NCBI RefSeq assembly: GCF_018143015.1
Contig: NC_054743.1
Span: forward strand, 26,473,934 to 26,537,933
DNA length: 64,000 bases
Source of the DNA: Lytechinus variegatus
Taxonomy: Eukaryota > Echinodermata > Echinoidea > Temnopleuroida > Toxopneustidae
Reading direction: 5' to 3'
Shown: piece after piece, positions 35,577 through 46,645 of the stretch
Layout: every line of letters begins with the position of its first letter
Numbering within the stretch: position 1 is the stretch's first letter
Notes under the pieces: model-generated
Database searches by the model: none
Told to the model about the DNA's origin: nothing
The model's input: the letters and a program-made list of their open reading frames with translations, nothing else
Program-made: the position numbers and the translations under genes

Positions 35577-36974
35577 TCCAGAAAAAATAATGAATTTTAT
35601 TAACAAATTGCACTGTGCAAACCAGGGTCTTCCCTTAGATGACGCATCTTTGGTAAATTACGTAATAAGCATCATTATACGTCCAAAAGACAATCGCATA
35701 AATGGAAATCCTGAATTCTTCACAGTATGCTCAATTCTCTCGTCAGAAGTTCCTTGTGTGAATGTGTTAGACAAATCATACACTTATGGTTGGACTTCTA
35801 CATAGCTGGAATTGGAGTACGGAAATCTTTGTTTTGTGCCTTTTTGTTTGCCCAATTTCCATCAACAGGATAGTACCACTTTTCTTTAATATGTGACAAC
35901 ACGAAAGTCATAAGGCTGTATTTTGAAGCGATGACAAAATGCAATTTTGCAAGATTTGCAAGTTATGGCCTTTTGAGGCAAAAACATGACAAAGAAACTT
36001 ATTGTCATTATGGAACACTTATGTATAGACTCCATGTTAAGGAGAGCTTGAGGCTCTTTCTGCATTGTTTTGACCCCTATATGCTCTGTAGCTGTTGTTT
36101 TTACCACCTGTCTTTACCACCAGTAACATTGTTTCCTTCTTTCAGTGGAGTGTTGTAAACCCGTTCCAACCTTTTTTCTTGATAAAAGATAGATGGGTTT
36201 CAAGGACTAATGCCTTTGCAGCCACAGCCAAAGAGTGTTTACATAGTTTATCATGCCTGTACCTACATAAAAGGACACCTCAAGTACTCCATTCTTGGAA
36301 TGATAACTAGCCACTTCGATCTTGGTTGATCCGTTGCTATTCAGAGAAGCTTTCTGCTGTATAACATGAGGCAATTATGCAAGATTTGCAAGTTTTGGCC
36401 TTTTCAGGCAAAAACATGACAAAAAAACTTATTGTTGTTATGGAACACTTGTGTATAGACTCCATGTTCAGGAGAGCTTGAGGCTCTTTCTGCATTCTTA
36501 TATCCCCTATATGCTCTGTAGCTGCTGTTTCTACCACCTGTCTTTTCTGCAGTAACGTTGTTTACGTTTCCTTTTGTCAGTAGAATGAGTAAACCCGTTC
36601 CAACCTTTTTTCTTGATTAGAGATAGATGGGTTTCAAGGACTGATGCCTTTGCAGCTACAGCCAAAGAGTTCCTCCACAAACTTCTTTAGAAATGATTTC
36701 TTCTACTCCTTTTATATAGTTGCTCTTCCAGATGACCGAGAAACGTGTTTGAATACTAGGAATACATCTTAAATTTTTATCGGTGTTCTGGATCAACACT
36801 ATTAGAAGACTGATCAAAGTTGTTAGTTGATCTTGAACTGTTACTATTTTCTTTCCAACAAATATGCTTTTTTCTCCAGTAAAGAATGAAAAGTTCTATT
36901 CTCGGGAATCTCGGCTATGTCAAGCCTTTTTACTACTTTCTAAACTAGGCCCTTGGCCATCCACTATACTCCTG

Positions 36975-37148
36975 GTGGGTGTTTCATAAAGCTGTTCGTA
37001 AGTTAAGAGCGACTTTAAGAACGACTGGTGATCCCTTCTTGCGGAAAATGGTATATTTCATTGGCGATGGTCAAGCGCGTAAGAAAGGATCACCAGTCGC
37101 TCTTAAAGTCGCTCGTAACTTACGAACAGCTTTATGAAACGGCCCCCC
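36975..37148. mobile_element. Palindromic MITE inserted in array unit 6
   Basis: A 174 bp near-perfect inverted repeat: GTTTCATAAAGCTGTTCGTA on the left and TACGAACAGCTTTATGAAAC on the right, with a loop around TGGTATATTTCATTGGCG. All other units read ACTCCTGTTTCTC straight through at this site, giving a clear empty site. Little or no target duplication is visible. Confidence 0.9.
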
Positions 37149-37224
37149 GTTTCTCTATTCTGAGCTTAAACACTCAAATAATCTAACTTTCAGCTTCAAT
37201 TCAACACAGTCTCCACTCAACGGG

Positions 37225-37546
37225 TTAATTTTCCAACCCGGCCTATCCACCCAGTGGACAAATGTATGCCGTGTATTACGTTTGTGTTACTGTGAAACGA
37301 TCCAGTTGCAAAATACCATGTTATGAACACTCGCAAGCATGCAGGCAATGCAAAATTCCTTCCAGTTGGATGCTCGATATGGGGAGCAAGTCTGTTGATG
37401 ATATGAACTCATCCCTGTCTGGAAAATTTGTACAACTTCTGCATCTCGCTGTCGTCATAGATATCCAAGGGATGCGTTCGATCTCTAAAGACTCGCTCCC
37501 GTCTCAAGACAGCTGCCTGTTGTATGGCATACAGTAGAGCAGCCAT
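37225..37546 (-). pseudogene. Harbinger (HARBI1-like) transposase N-terminus with start codon
   Basis: Starting from ATG at 37546-37544 the minus strand reads MAALLYAIQQ, RRERVFRDRTHPLDIYDDSE and KLYKFSRQG. It then meets TGA where other units have TAC (Tyr). MAAL...RRERVFRDRxxPLDxYDDxEM is the usual start of this transposase family. The other units have replaced this N-terminus with unrelated sequence, so this copy shows the ancestral gene start. It is not functional: a premature stop is present and no catalytic region follows. Confidence 0.75.
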
Positions 37547-37560
37547 CTTGAAACTATTTT

Positions 37561-38990
37561 GCCTGAGTGTTTAGGACTTTGCTCTTGGTACAGAAGCTAT
37601 GGCAAAAAACATTCTTCAATTTTTCAAGTTTTGCCGTAAAAAACTCCGGCAAATTTTTATACAACGGCTCCCTTAAGTATCCAATGATAACTCTGTCGGC
37701 TTATTCAACTTTTCTAACCAAAGTCTTTAGATAGGACAAGTCTCAAATTATCACATTCCTTCCTATTACAACTATCAGAACTTGCTTTACCTCTTTGAAA
37801 AATCAGCTTAAATCCCAGGAAACTTGGATCATCCAAGGATTCTTTCCTTATTGTTTTTCAAAGAAAACTATCCAGTAATGTAATTGTCTCGACTAATCAT
37901 GGAAAGATTGTATCGAAAAATCAATACATCACTTTAAATACTAAAAGTCCACTACCTTTTTTGTGTATTTACAAAAATAAAAAGAGGCTTTGATCATTTA
38001 AAACAAGAAAATGAATGCCTTTAACCTAGGAGACATCCTAGACAATCATTGGCGGCAAAAGCCAAAAAATTTAGGGGGGGTCCACCTGAAATTTTGGGAT
38101 GGACAAGCAATCCCCCTCACCTCCCCCCTTGCATCTGCCGCCTATGTAGACAATAGAGTGATTTACATATTTACAGCTCTGTCCTAACCATCAGGAACTC
38201 TAACTTTCCCAATTCCACACAACAAACTGACCTTTAACTTTCTAAGGTCAAACAATATTTTTCATGATATTCAAAAAAAAAATCCTAATCCTATTCTGAC
38301 CTTAATAAAGATCAAGAATCTGTGATTACGTTAGATCCAAGAATAGCTGCATAATATATCATTAAATCCTCCTCCTCCCAACTATGATCTTCATAATAAG
38401 ATCAAGGATCTGAGATGAGATAAGATCCAAGAATAACTGTACCACAAAGTCTTATTCCTATCTGATCTTCATAAAAAGCTCAAGGATGCCTCGTATAGAG
38501 ACCCTTGGTGACATATCTATGTTATACCAAGGTTCTTAGCCTCTTGCTGCCAAAATTTGTCTAAAGAGTTACCTTCAAACACTTTCCAAAGATGTTGGAA
38601 AATATAAGATGTCAAAATATAAGATGTCAAAAATCTATATCTAGATTAATGAAAATTGTAAGTGTGGTAATTAATTTTTATCAAATGCGCAATTTTTTTG
38701 CATTGCTAATGGTTTCTGACTAGAAAAGCCATGACCATTAATAATCATAATTGCAATTTCTTTAACTTATCGGCACTGCAAAAATTAAGCATTATGACAT
38801 CACAATTTATACTAATGACATAGATTTTGCTTGCTATCATTTTGTGATTCCGTCACAATATGACAAAAAATTGAAGGAAATTGTGTGGTCGGTAATGATA
38901 TATCATGCTCCCATGAATCAAGGATAGAAGGAAATTAAGAAAATTCTGATGATATTAAGAAGTGATCTATCAAAGTGGCAGACCAACAAA
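37561..38990. other. Intergenic, AT-rich
   Basis: No gene recognised. A stretch at about 38060-38140 has runs of G and C around TCCACCTGAAATTTTGGG, similar in wording to 5580-5650 inside the parkin intron transposon. Confidence 0.5.
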
Positions 38991-39460
38991 TTAGAATATA
39001 AAAGACCTATTATTCTTGTTTTGCATGCATTTGTCAAATTCATGCTTATTTCCCTCAATAGCTTCCAATCTAGAATAGATTAAGTGGTGGAACTTGAACA
39101 CATTCAACAACATAATCATCCAGACAACCAACAGACGACAAAACTCTGTTATCTTTGGCCTCTCATTGCTTTGTTTCTCAACATGTTCCTGATGCTGTGC
39201 CATCAAATTCCTTCCTATGAATTTGCTATTTGTCTCCAAAGGTTTTTCTTCAATTCCATGCACAAGTCTCATTTGGAGAAGGTTGAAATTAGGGATTTTG
39301 ATGTGCTTCTGATCTTATCCATACTGTGTTGGAGTGTGTTTCTGAGCATGCATACATTGGCATTTAAGTCTGTAATTGTTCTGTATACTTCTCTCTTGGT
39401 GAATCCAGGGGGAAGATGAATTGACTCTGTCTGGAATTTTGTTTCCACATGTTGTTGCAA
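38991..39460 (-). other. Minus-strand open frames of unknown origin
   Basis: Two adjacent minus-strand frames (39269-39460 and 38991-39272) read as a charged, possibly helical sequence, including TKREVYRTITDLNANVCML and HHLIYSRLEAIEGNKHEFD. Amino-acid composition looks more protein-like than nearby spurious frames, but I recognise no family. They could be a relic exon or a second transposon-encoded protein upstream of the Harbinger array. Confidence 0.25.
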
Positions 39461-39960
39461 TGGTATTTTGTTGCATTTTCACATTCATTGTTTTTTTCTT
39501 TATCTTTTGTCCTTTTTTTCATGCAGTTTCGGCAATAGGTATAGGAGTCTATCTTTACTTTATTTTATTTTATTTACTTCATCTTTTTTTTTTTTGGGGG
39601 GGGGGGCAGTAGTAGAACCTCAATCTCACTATCCAATAACTGAATACCATCATGTTGCTCAAATCTGAACCAAACCAATGTTGTATGAAAAATGTACACT
39701 TCTCTCCGCACAATGAGAAGAATGGGGACTGAAATTCTTTCACATTTTTCATCTCTTCACCCAAAGATTTCTTCTAGTGTGCTTTCCATGGTTTTGAGTG
39801 ATGGATTGATCCTATTGTCCAGTTCCCTGACGCTGTGCGGCCAGCCGTGACAGGAAATTAACAAACGCCACCAAGCAGTAGCTAAGCAACCTTGCGATTG
39901 CATGAACATAATACTGTGCATGTACATACACATGTATGCACAACACAAATGACGGAAATA

Positions 39961-40345
39961 AGAGAGCGAATACTGTAACAGTTAGGTATTTTGTATTTTA
40001 TTAAATGAAATAGATAACTCCTCCTTTGGTAACATTCCCCATGTCACCAAGTTGGTATTTGCCAAGATCAACGAGCTCGTCATATTTTGGTGTACATTAA
40101 TACTAGATACTATGACAATGTATCTCTTCTCTGGAAATGCTAATGGGTTAACTCTTTGCTGTTGATCGAGAGCAAAACCCAGTGTCTCACACAATGTGCA
40201 CCAACATGAAGACATTGGTAGGGATAGGAAATGAAAGATCAGAATAGTCTCCTCCCTCCTCCAATTACTCTGGCATCTGTCCACTTCCCAAGCTCATCAT
40301 TTGCTTGTACCCTTGTCCTAGAACCTTCCTCCTCTATCCTGAAAT
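39961..40345 (-). other. Possible relic coding piece, unassigned
   Basis: One minus-strand frame reads EEEGSRTRVQANDELGKWTD, then ARVIGGGRRLF and a stop. A different frame is open for 100 codons. No family identified, and the two readings conflict. Confidence 0.2.
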
Positions 40346-40917
40346 TATATCAACAATTCCTGCCACTCTGTAAAAAAGAAATGACTTAGAAACTTTATCT
40401 TTGTCACAATTTGAAATACAAGGTCGAAAGGTAGTTGTGATTTTAGTCAAAAATATGAATCAATGTAGATAGAAGCATGTTAAACTGTGATTTTTTTTCT
40501 GTCATTAAAAGAAAATGGTCCACTTTTTAAATTTTGGATCAAGATCCATGTTAATGTATTTGATAGTTTTACATTGCTTATTTGTTTTCCAAGATTTGTT
40601 CTTTTATATGTGCATTTAGAAAACATGGCACCAATTATGAAAAGCAAAGAATTTGTTTTAATTCAAAACATAACTGTATTTCAACCAGTCAATGATTTAT
40701 GCCAACAAGCTGTAGTCCTATAAATGAGATAAATTGTGACTTTATCATGTTGTTGATTATCTTTTTGCTGAAATGAAATCATGCTGAAACGTATTATAAT
40801 TTTGAAATAAAATACAGAATGTGAAACTAAAATGTTTCCACCAAGATCCTTCTGTTCGGTCTGGGTGGATGTTTTGTTTGAATGGTTGTTATACTGGAAG
40901 GTTAATATTGAAATATA

Positions 40918-42007
40918 CAGTACATCCCAGAAAAAAAAAAAGAAACTGGAAATTCAGTGTGATTTTTTCAATCATAATGATAAATTTGCTTCATGAGATG
41001 AACATCAGTTAAAAGATGCACTTCCCTTCTTTCATTTGAAGCCCATCTCAACGTTCATAATTCACGAATGACTGAGTTAAAACAATTGAAAGTGGTGCTA
41101 GCAAATTTCCATTTGCACGAGCAAATTACAAATTTAAGTGAGTTTTTCTGGCTTTTATTGCTATGTATTCGGAATACAAAGTTCATAACTTTAATATTAA
41201 TTTTTTCATCTTTCATATAAGACTTCGTGCATAAAATATGTCGAGAAAAAGTTGCATGAAAACATGCTTGATTTCCACCTCTTAGATCATTTAAAAAAAG
41301 AGTATTTCGAACAAAGCAGCAGACAATGGGCTACCGGTGAAAAAGGGATGAGTGTAATACGATTGGCTTGAATGTTATGTTTGAATTCTTTTTGTAAAAC
41401 TTAAAAAAAAAAACTTTCAAATATATTTTGCCGCCCCTGCGAAACATAGCGAGACAAAACTTTAATATCAAAATTATTACTGTTGTAACATTGGATTCTC
41501 ATAGCCATAGGCTCCAGGACTTTTTTTCAACAACAAAGGGCTTTCCTTCCCCGGCCCGAACAGCATTCACCATTAGCCTATTGTCTGCTGCTGTGTTTGG
41601 GAAAATGAAGTGGTTGCTTTCCAACCATCCGTCTACTAGTAATAGGTAGAAATCAAGCATGTTTTCATGCAACTTTGTCTCGACCATGCGTCATTCATAT
41701 TTTACCCATAAGGTCTCATACAAAAGAAGAATAGATAGATATTCAAGTCATAAACTTTGTTTTCCGAATAGATAGCAGTACCAGCCAGTAAAACTCACTC
41801 AAAATCACAATTTGCTCGTGCAAATGGAGATTTGGTGCCACCCTTTTCATATTTCTAACTCAGTCTTGCATGCATTATGAATGTTGAGATGGGTCTCAAA
41901 ATGAAAGAGGAGAAGTATATCTTTACATTCATGTACATTTTATGAAGCAAATTTATGATCATGATAGGAAAAATTTAAACTGAATTTCCCTTTGTTCTGG
42001 GACACTG
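40918..42007. mobile_element. Fold-back element of Tc1/mariner type
   Basis: The ends CAGTACATCCCAGAA and TTCTGGGACACTG lie next to TA dinucleotides (40916-40917 and 42008-42009), consistent with TA target duplication. Diverged inverted arms of about 430 bp follow. Matching words include TTTGCTCGTGCAAATGGAGA on the right against TCCATTTGCACGAGCAAATT on the left, and AAGCATGTTTTCATGCAACT on the right against TTGCATGAAAACATGCTTGA on the left. No transposase is seen. The centre (about 41340-41570) is unrelated filler. Confidence 0.75.
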
Positions 42008-42125
42008 TATAGAGAGAGGACAAGACAGAGAGGGAGGGGGGAGAGGAGGGAGAGAGAGTATGATGAAATTGGAAAGAAAAGAAAAAAAATTGGTGACAGA
42101 GAGAGAGAAAGAAAGAGAATGAGGG
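42008..42125 (+). repeat. GA-rich simple sequence
   Basis: AGAGAGAGGACAAGACAGAG-type purine repeat directly beside the right end of the fold-back element. Confidence 0.8.
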
Positions 42126-42429
42126 ATGTGAAGGATGAGAAGTCACTTTAATTGGTAGTAGAAAATAAATGTGCAATGATTTTAAAATAAAATACCAGAC
42201 ACCAGTAAACTTATCAAAAGGGGAGGGCATATTAAAATTGATTGGAAATTGTATGACTTAGCATACCCATACAGATCTTTAAATTGGCTTTATTATAGAT
42301 TTTCTTCGGAAAGGTTTACTTCAGATGCATTGGCAATAGTGATTGAGATCATTTTGACCCATCAAGAATTTGACATTGAACCAATTAGTTTAGTATAATC
42401 ATCCCCGCTAATTTGCTCTAGACTGAGGT

Positions 42430-43320
42430 TATGTATCACCTCCTCCTCTGCCTCCTCTTCTTTCTCTTCTTTATCCTCCTCTTCCTCCTCCTTTTCCTCT
42501 TCTTCCTATTCTTCAACCTACTCTTTCTCCTCTTCATCCTCCTCTTCTTCCTTCTCTTATTCATCTTCTTCCCCTCTTCCTCTTCTTCCTCCTATCCCTC
42601 CACCTCTTCCTCCTCTTCTTCCTCCTATCCCTCTTTCTCGTCCTCTTCTTCCCTCTTCTTTCTCTTCTTCCTCCTCTTCCTCCTTCCTCTTCCTCATCTT
42701 CCTCTTCTTCCTCCTATCCCTCCTCCTCTTCTTCTTCCTCATATCCCTCTTCTTCCTCTTCATCCTCCTATCCCTCCTCTTCTTCCTCCTCTTCGTCCTC
42801 CTTCTCTTCTTTCTCTTCCTAGCTCCTCTTTCTCCTCCTCTTCCTGTTCTTCCCCCTCTTCCTCTTATTCCTCATATCTCTTGGCTCGTCCTCTTCTTCC
42901 TCCTTCTCTTCTTTCTCTTCCTAGCTTCTCTTTCTCCCCCTCCTCTTCCTGTTCTTCCTCCTCTTCCTCTTCCTCCCCCTCTTCCTCTTATTCCTCATAT
43001 CTCTTGGCTCGTCCTCTTCTTCCTCCTCTTCTTTCTCTTCCTAGCTTCTCTTTCTCCTCTTCCTCTTCCTGTTCTTCTTCCTCCTATTCCTCCTCTTCCT
43101 CTTCCTCCCCCTCTTCCTCTTATTCCTCATATCTCTTGGCTCGTCCTCTTCTTCCTCCTTCTCTTCTTTCTCTTCCTAGCTTCTCTTTCTCCTCCTCTTC
43201 CTGTTCTTCTTCCTATTCCTCCTCTTCCTCTTCCTCCCCCTCTTCCTCTTATTCCTCATATCTCTTGGCTTGTCCTCTTCTTCCTCCTCTTCCTTCTCCT
43301 CTTCTTCATCCTTTTATTTT
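42430..43320 (+). repeat. 890 bp polypyrimidine tract with an internal 122-133 bp period
   Basis: Almost pure C and T (TCC/TTC/CTC mixtures) on the plus strand. In the right half, CTCATATCTCTTGGCT recurs near 42871, 42993, 43126 and 43256, defining a higher-order minisatellite with four copies. It is open for 300 codons in one frame only because TCC and CTT triplets lack stops. Confidence 0.95.
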
Positions 43321-43333
43321 TTATTTTAATTAA

Positions 43334-44164
43334 CTTTTTGTTGGGGTGGACTTGCCATTTAAACACCTCAAAACTAACTGCTATCTTATTGTTGATCGTG
43401 GTATAAGTAGGCTTAATCGACCGAACGAATCGATCCATTGAGCAAAAAATAGTGAAAATCTAGCATAAAATGACTTGTGACAGACGTTTTACTTTCAATA
43501 TTTATTGAATATATAAATCAACATCACCAGTTATTACATAAGTTATTATGATATACTTTTTCTTTTATAGGCTTAGTATCCATAACTTAATTCCATATTT
43601 TAATTTTCTGTTTCATTTCCTTCTATTTATTTTCTCTCCCCACCCCTCAGTTGTAAAATATTAATTTTTACTTTTTTTTGTTGGGGGCACACTTATGAAT
43701 TTGTTGCTTTAATTACATTTTGTGCCCATATCTTTATCACATCACATCAGGTACAGAAATGAAGGACTTATCCTGTAGATTTTCCGGTCTCCTGTTGGGG
43801 TATTGATCTGAACAGTTCGAATCTATGAAGCTACAATATTTACCCCGGTAATTTGCACAGATATTTTAGATATTTCAGATATTTTAGAAAAATATTTTCT
43901 AAAATAGAAGTACACTTTACTGTCAAGTTGAGTGGAATAGCGCCATCTCGTGACCGATGATCACGTGAAAATAAAAGCGAAAGGAAATGGATCGCGAGCA
44001 ACAATCCAGTGGCAGTGTTGTGACGGTTTAGTGAAACAATTAACTTGTTAGATAGTCTTGAGGTAATACGATGTTTGCGTGATTATTATTTTTTGAATGA
44101 GTTACTTAAAAAATGGATATATCTGGAACTGTCCTGACCGTGACTTATAAAGTAGATTGGTTCC
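43334..44164. other. Spacer between polypyrimidine tract and large inverted repeat
   Basis: Mostly AT-rich. A less AT-rich segment at 43930-44062 contains GATCACGTGA and ends CTTGAG/GTAATA. It could be a promoter with a non-coding first exon, but nothing confirms this. Confidence 0.35.
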
Positions 44165-44275
44165 GGGACAGCCCGACCACCGGACAGCCCGACCCTGGAC
44201 AGCCCGACCCGCTGCCCTGGACAACTCGTCCCGGTCGAGTTGTCCAGGGTTGGCTCTGAATCGGACAACTCGACC
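44165..44275. repeat. Outer-end repeat cluster, left arm
   Basis: GGACAGCCCGACC is repeated three times, followed by GGACAACTCG and CGAGTTGTCC facing each other around a 6-base loop. A second cluster of GGACAACTCGGACC-type words is at 44723-44770. The right arm has the mirror image at about 54888-54998. Confidence 0.85.
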
Positions 44276-45218
44276 ACTTGAATTCTTCTTCAAAATTTCA
44301 TGAAATGAAATTTCAAACTTTACTTCAAAAGTATTTTCCGCATAATCCATGTTTCTTCAATACATTCTCGACAGAAAAATTGACATTTCAGTGCATTTTG
44401 AGCTATTTTGAAAGAAAATAAAGCGAGTTCCCTTGCAACGAGAATAATCCGATACCGCCGGCGAGCCGTGTTCATTCAACTTACAACTTGCAAATTTGAG
44501 TTGATTTTTCCGTCACTTTACATATTTTAATGGTGAGTGTGTGCTATTTTGTATTTTCATATTCCGTTTTCACATTTCCTGTACTTATTTAAAGTTATTG
44601 CATTTCACAAAACTGATACTTAATGCAAACTTTTTGAGATAGTTCACCTGGAAAGAACACCGATGCGGTGCTTCGCCTCGCCGGCCGGCCAGCTGGGCGA
44701 CCGGCTGTGACTGAGTCCGGACGGGACAACTCGGACCACGGGACATCTCGGACCGCGGGCCGAGTTGTCCCACCCATTACGAGATTTTTTTTCCACAAAT
44801 TTGCGTCTATTTTTCCGTCATTTCGAGGCAGTCAGCTCAACTAGCTATATGCGAGGTCAACTTATTTTAGTTAATTTTCCGTCTCTAGACATAATATTGC
44901 TCATTTTCCAGTGGCGAGAGTGTGCTATTTTTGTATTTTTACGCTTCTTCCACATATTAAAAAGTTTTTTTTTTATGTCACTAATTAAAAGGAAATAATA
45001 GGCCGAGATTTGAAAATGTCTCAGTAGCCGGCATATGTACATGTAATTAGTTATGAAGTTTACAATTTTTGTAGGAAAGTGTCATTGTTTATTTTTGTTC
45101 TTGAATAACTTTAATTTTTTTATTGTTTTCGAAGTTTTGAAGGGCAGTGGGGGGGGGGGGTTAACAACTGACAATAGAGGGTATTTATAATTATCAAACT
45201 TGAATAGTTTATTGAAAA

Positions 45219-45493
45219 ATGAAATGTATTCTGCCGAAATTGAAAAACTTAACTTTTTATCAAAATCTAAGAACTTGCTTTTCGTTATCGATTACTGTCG
45301 CAGCTTTTTTTAATGCAACATCCATTGGTAACAGTGGGTCTGCTGGAGGATACAAGCACTTGGGCTGTACCAGGGATGAGGAGAAGAGGTTTCATACTCG
45401 ACAAGCGATGGCCTTTCCATTTCTTTCACAAGCAGAAATATTACCGAGTTCCAATGACTTGGGCATCAGAGCGGCAGTCCCCTGATCGATGAG
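45219..45493 (+). other. Exon-like block in the left arm
   Basis: Conserved with the right arm better than its surroundings. It ends GATCGATGAG followed by GTAAAC, and the right-arm copy has GATGAG/GTAAGTAC, a strong donor. Frames differ between arms because of small indels, so no single protein can be proposed. The shared reading GGYKHLG is seen in both. Confidence 0.35.
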
Positions 45494-46065
45494 GTAAACA
45501 CAGCTTTATAGATACAATAAATCAATTTTTGCACACTTCATGCAGGCATATCAAAGTGAAATTTATTTTTTTTGTATTGTCAAATTCTTTAAAAGAAAGA
45601 AAGGACAATTGAATTGAATAATGAATTTACTTTTTTTTTCTTTATACATTGTTTGAATTGAACAAAAAATTTACTTATAGGTTTCGAAGAAGTTGTAACA
45701 TTTCAAATTAATTTTTGGGTATGGTAATGCGAAATTTATGTGGATCCTTTATGTTTTGTAAATCTTCCAGAAGATACCAGGTATGGTTCTAGTGTGTTTA
45801 GCAAATTAACTTAACTGTGATATATTAAAATTGTATTTGCTTCTAAATTGTTCAAGACAAGGTGAAGATTGAAAATGGTCTAATTTCTTTTATTAAGAGG
45901 TGCAGACTGCAGATCTTCAAATATTTGAAATTACAATAATTTTGTCAATAATTCATTTCATACCCCTTCATCTTTCCAGCTGTTTGACTTAGTTGAGACA
46001 ACATGGATTGCAAACTGTACTTAGCTTGTTTTTATTTATAAAACAAAATTGTAAGGAAGTGCTGA

Positions 46066-46645
46066 AAGGACAAGTCCACTCTAACAAAAAGTTGATTTGA
46101 ATAAAAAGAGAGAAATCCAACAAGCATAACACTGAAAATTTCATCAAAGTCGGATGTAAAATTAGAAAGTCTTGACATTTTAAAGTTTCGCTTAATTTCA
46201 CAAAACAGTTATCTGCAAATCCTGGCTGGTATGCAAATGAGGAGACTATGACGTTATCCACTCACTATTTCTTTTGTATTTTATTATATGAAATATTCTA
46301 ATTTTCTCCTCATTGTCAAGTGATACAACAATTAATTTCTCCCTGAACATGTGAAATTATCATTGTTTAATGCTAATATGGTTCAGTCAAGTTAGTCCTT
46401 ATTGTCAAATAAAATCTATTTTAAAAACTGAAATATTTATTATTCAAACAATAAAAAAAAATAGTGATGGGCATCATCGACTTACCTATTTGTGCATATC
46501 ACTGTTTTGTGAAAAATAAGCGAAAATTTAAAATGTCATAACTTTCTTATTTTAAATCCAATTTTGATGAAATTTTTAGCACTATGCTAGTTTGATTTTC
46601 TCTATGTATTCAAGTTAGCATTTTTCTTGGGTGGACTTAACCTTG
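46066..46645. mobile_element. MITE inserted in the left arm only
   Basis: Inverted ends AAAGGACAAGTCCAC and GTGGACTTAACCTT. The interior holds ATTTCATCAAAGTCGGAT and TTTTGTATTTTATTATATGA, shared with the element at 50040-50614. No counterpart at the mirrored place in the right arm. Confidence 0.75.

Larger units (their letters stand above)
22440..37560 (-). repeat. Tandem array of six Harbinger-derived units
   Basis: Shared landmark blocks recur in the same order. Block A (ACGCATCTTTGGTAAATTAC) lies near 22940, 24955, 27820, 30690, 33697 and 35640. Block B follows, then B' (a roughly 430 bp internal duplicate of B), then block C (GTTCTATTCTCGGGAAT), then block D. D, read on the minus strand, encodes the N-terminal part of a HARBI1-like transposase (HPLDIYDDSEM, YRFSRQGYVHIINRLAPHIE, then YFATGS). 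Spacing between A blocks is about 2.01, 2.87, 2.87, 3.01 and 1.94 kb. Extra flanking sequence precedes units 1 and 5 (about 22440-22800 and 33180-33560), suggesting a larger higher-order repeat. No unit contains the catalytic middle of the transposase. Short open frames across A and B are not recognised as proteins. Confidence 0.85.
35577..37560 (-). repeat. Array unit 6, carries the 5' end of the transposase
   Basis: A shortened A-B spacer, B, B', then C split by a MITE at about 36975-37148, then D. In D the homology continues past the point where other units diverge and reaches an initiation codon. Confidence 0.8.

Noticed and set aside
22805..36537. Many repeated frames of 60-125 codons on both strands in the array
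   Set aside because: The same DNA is open in several frames and in both directions, breaks differ between units, and only the HARBI1-like pieces match a known protein.
22440..37560. Tandem array considered as a host multigene family
   Set aside because: Units contain transposase start fragments with stops and frameshifts and no full reading frame; a decayed transposon array fits better.
42431..43333. 300-codon open frame rich in Ser, Leu and Pro
   Set aside because: It lies wholly in the polypyrimidine tract; the frame is open only because C/T triplets contain no stop codons.
44102..44350. Frame of 82 codons repeated at 54813-55025
   Set aside because: It is shared because it lies in the inverted arms, and its Arg/Gly-rich part is a translation of the GGACAGCCCGACC repeats. 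No family recognised.
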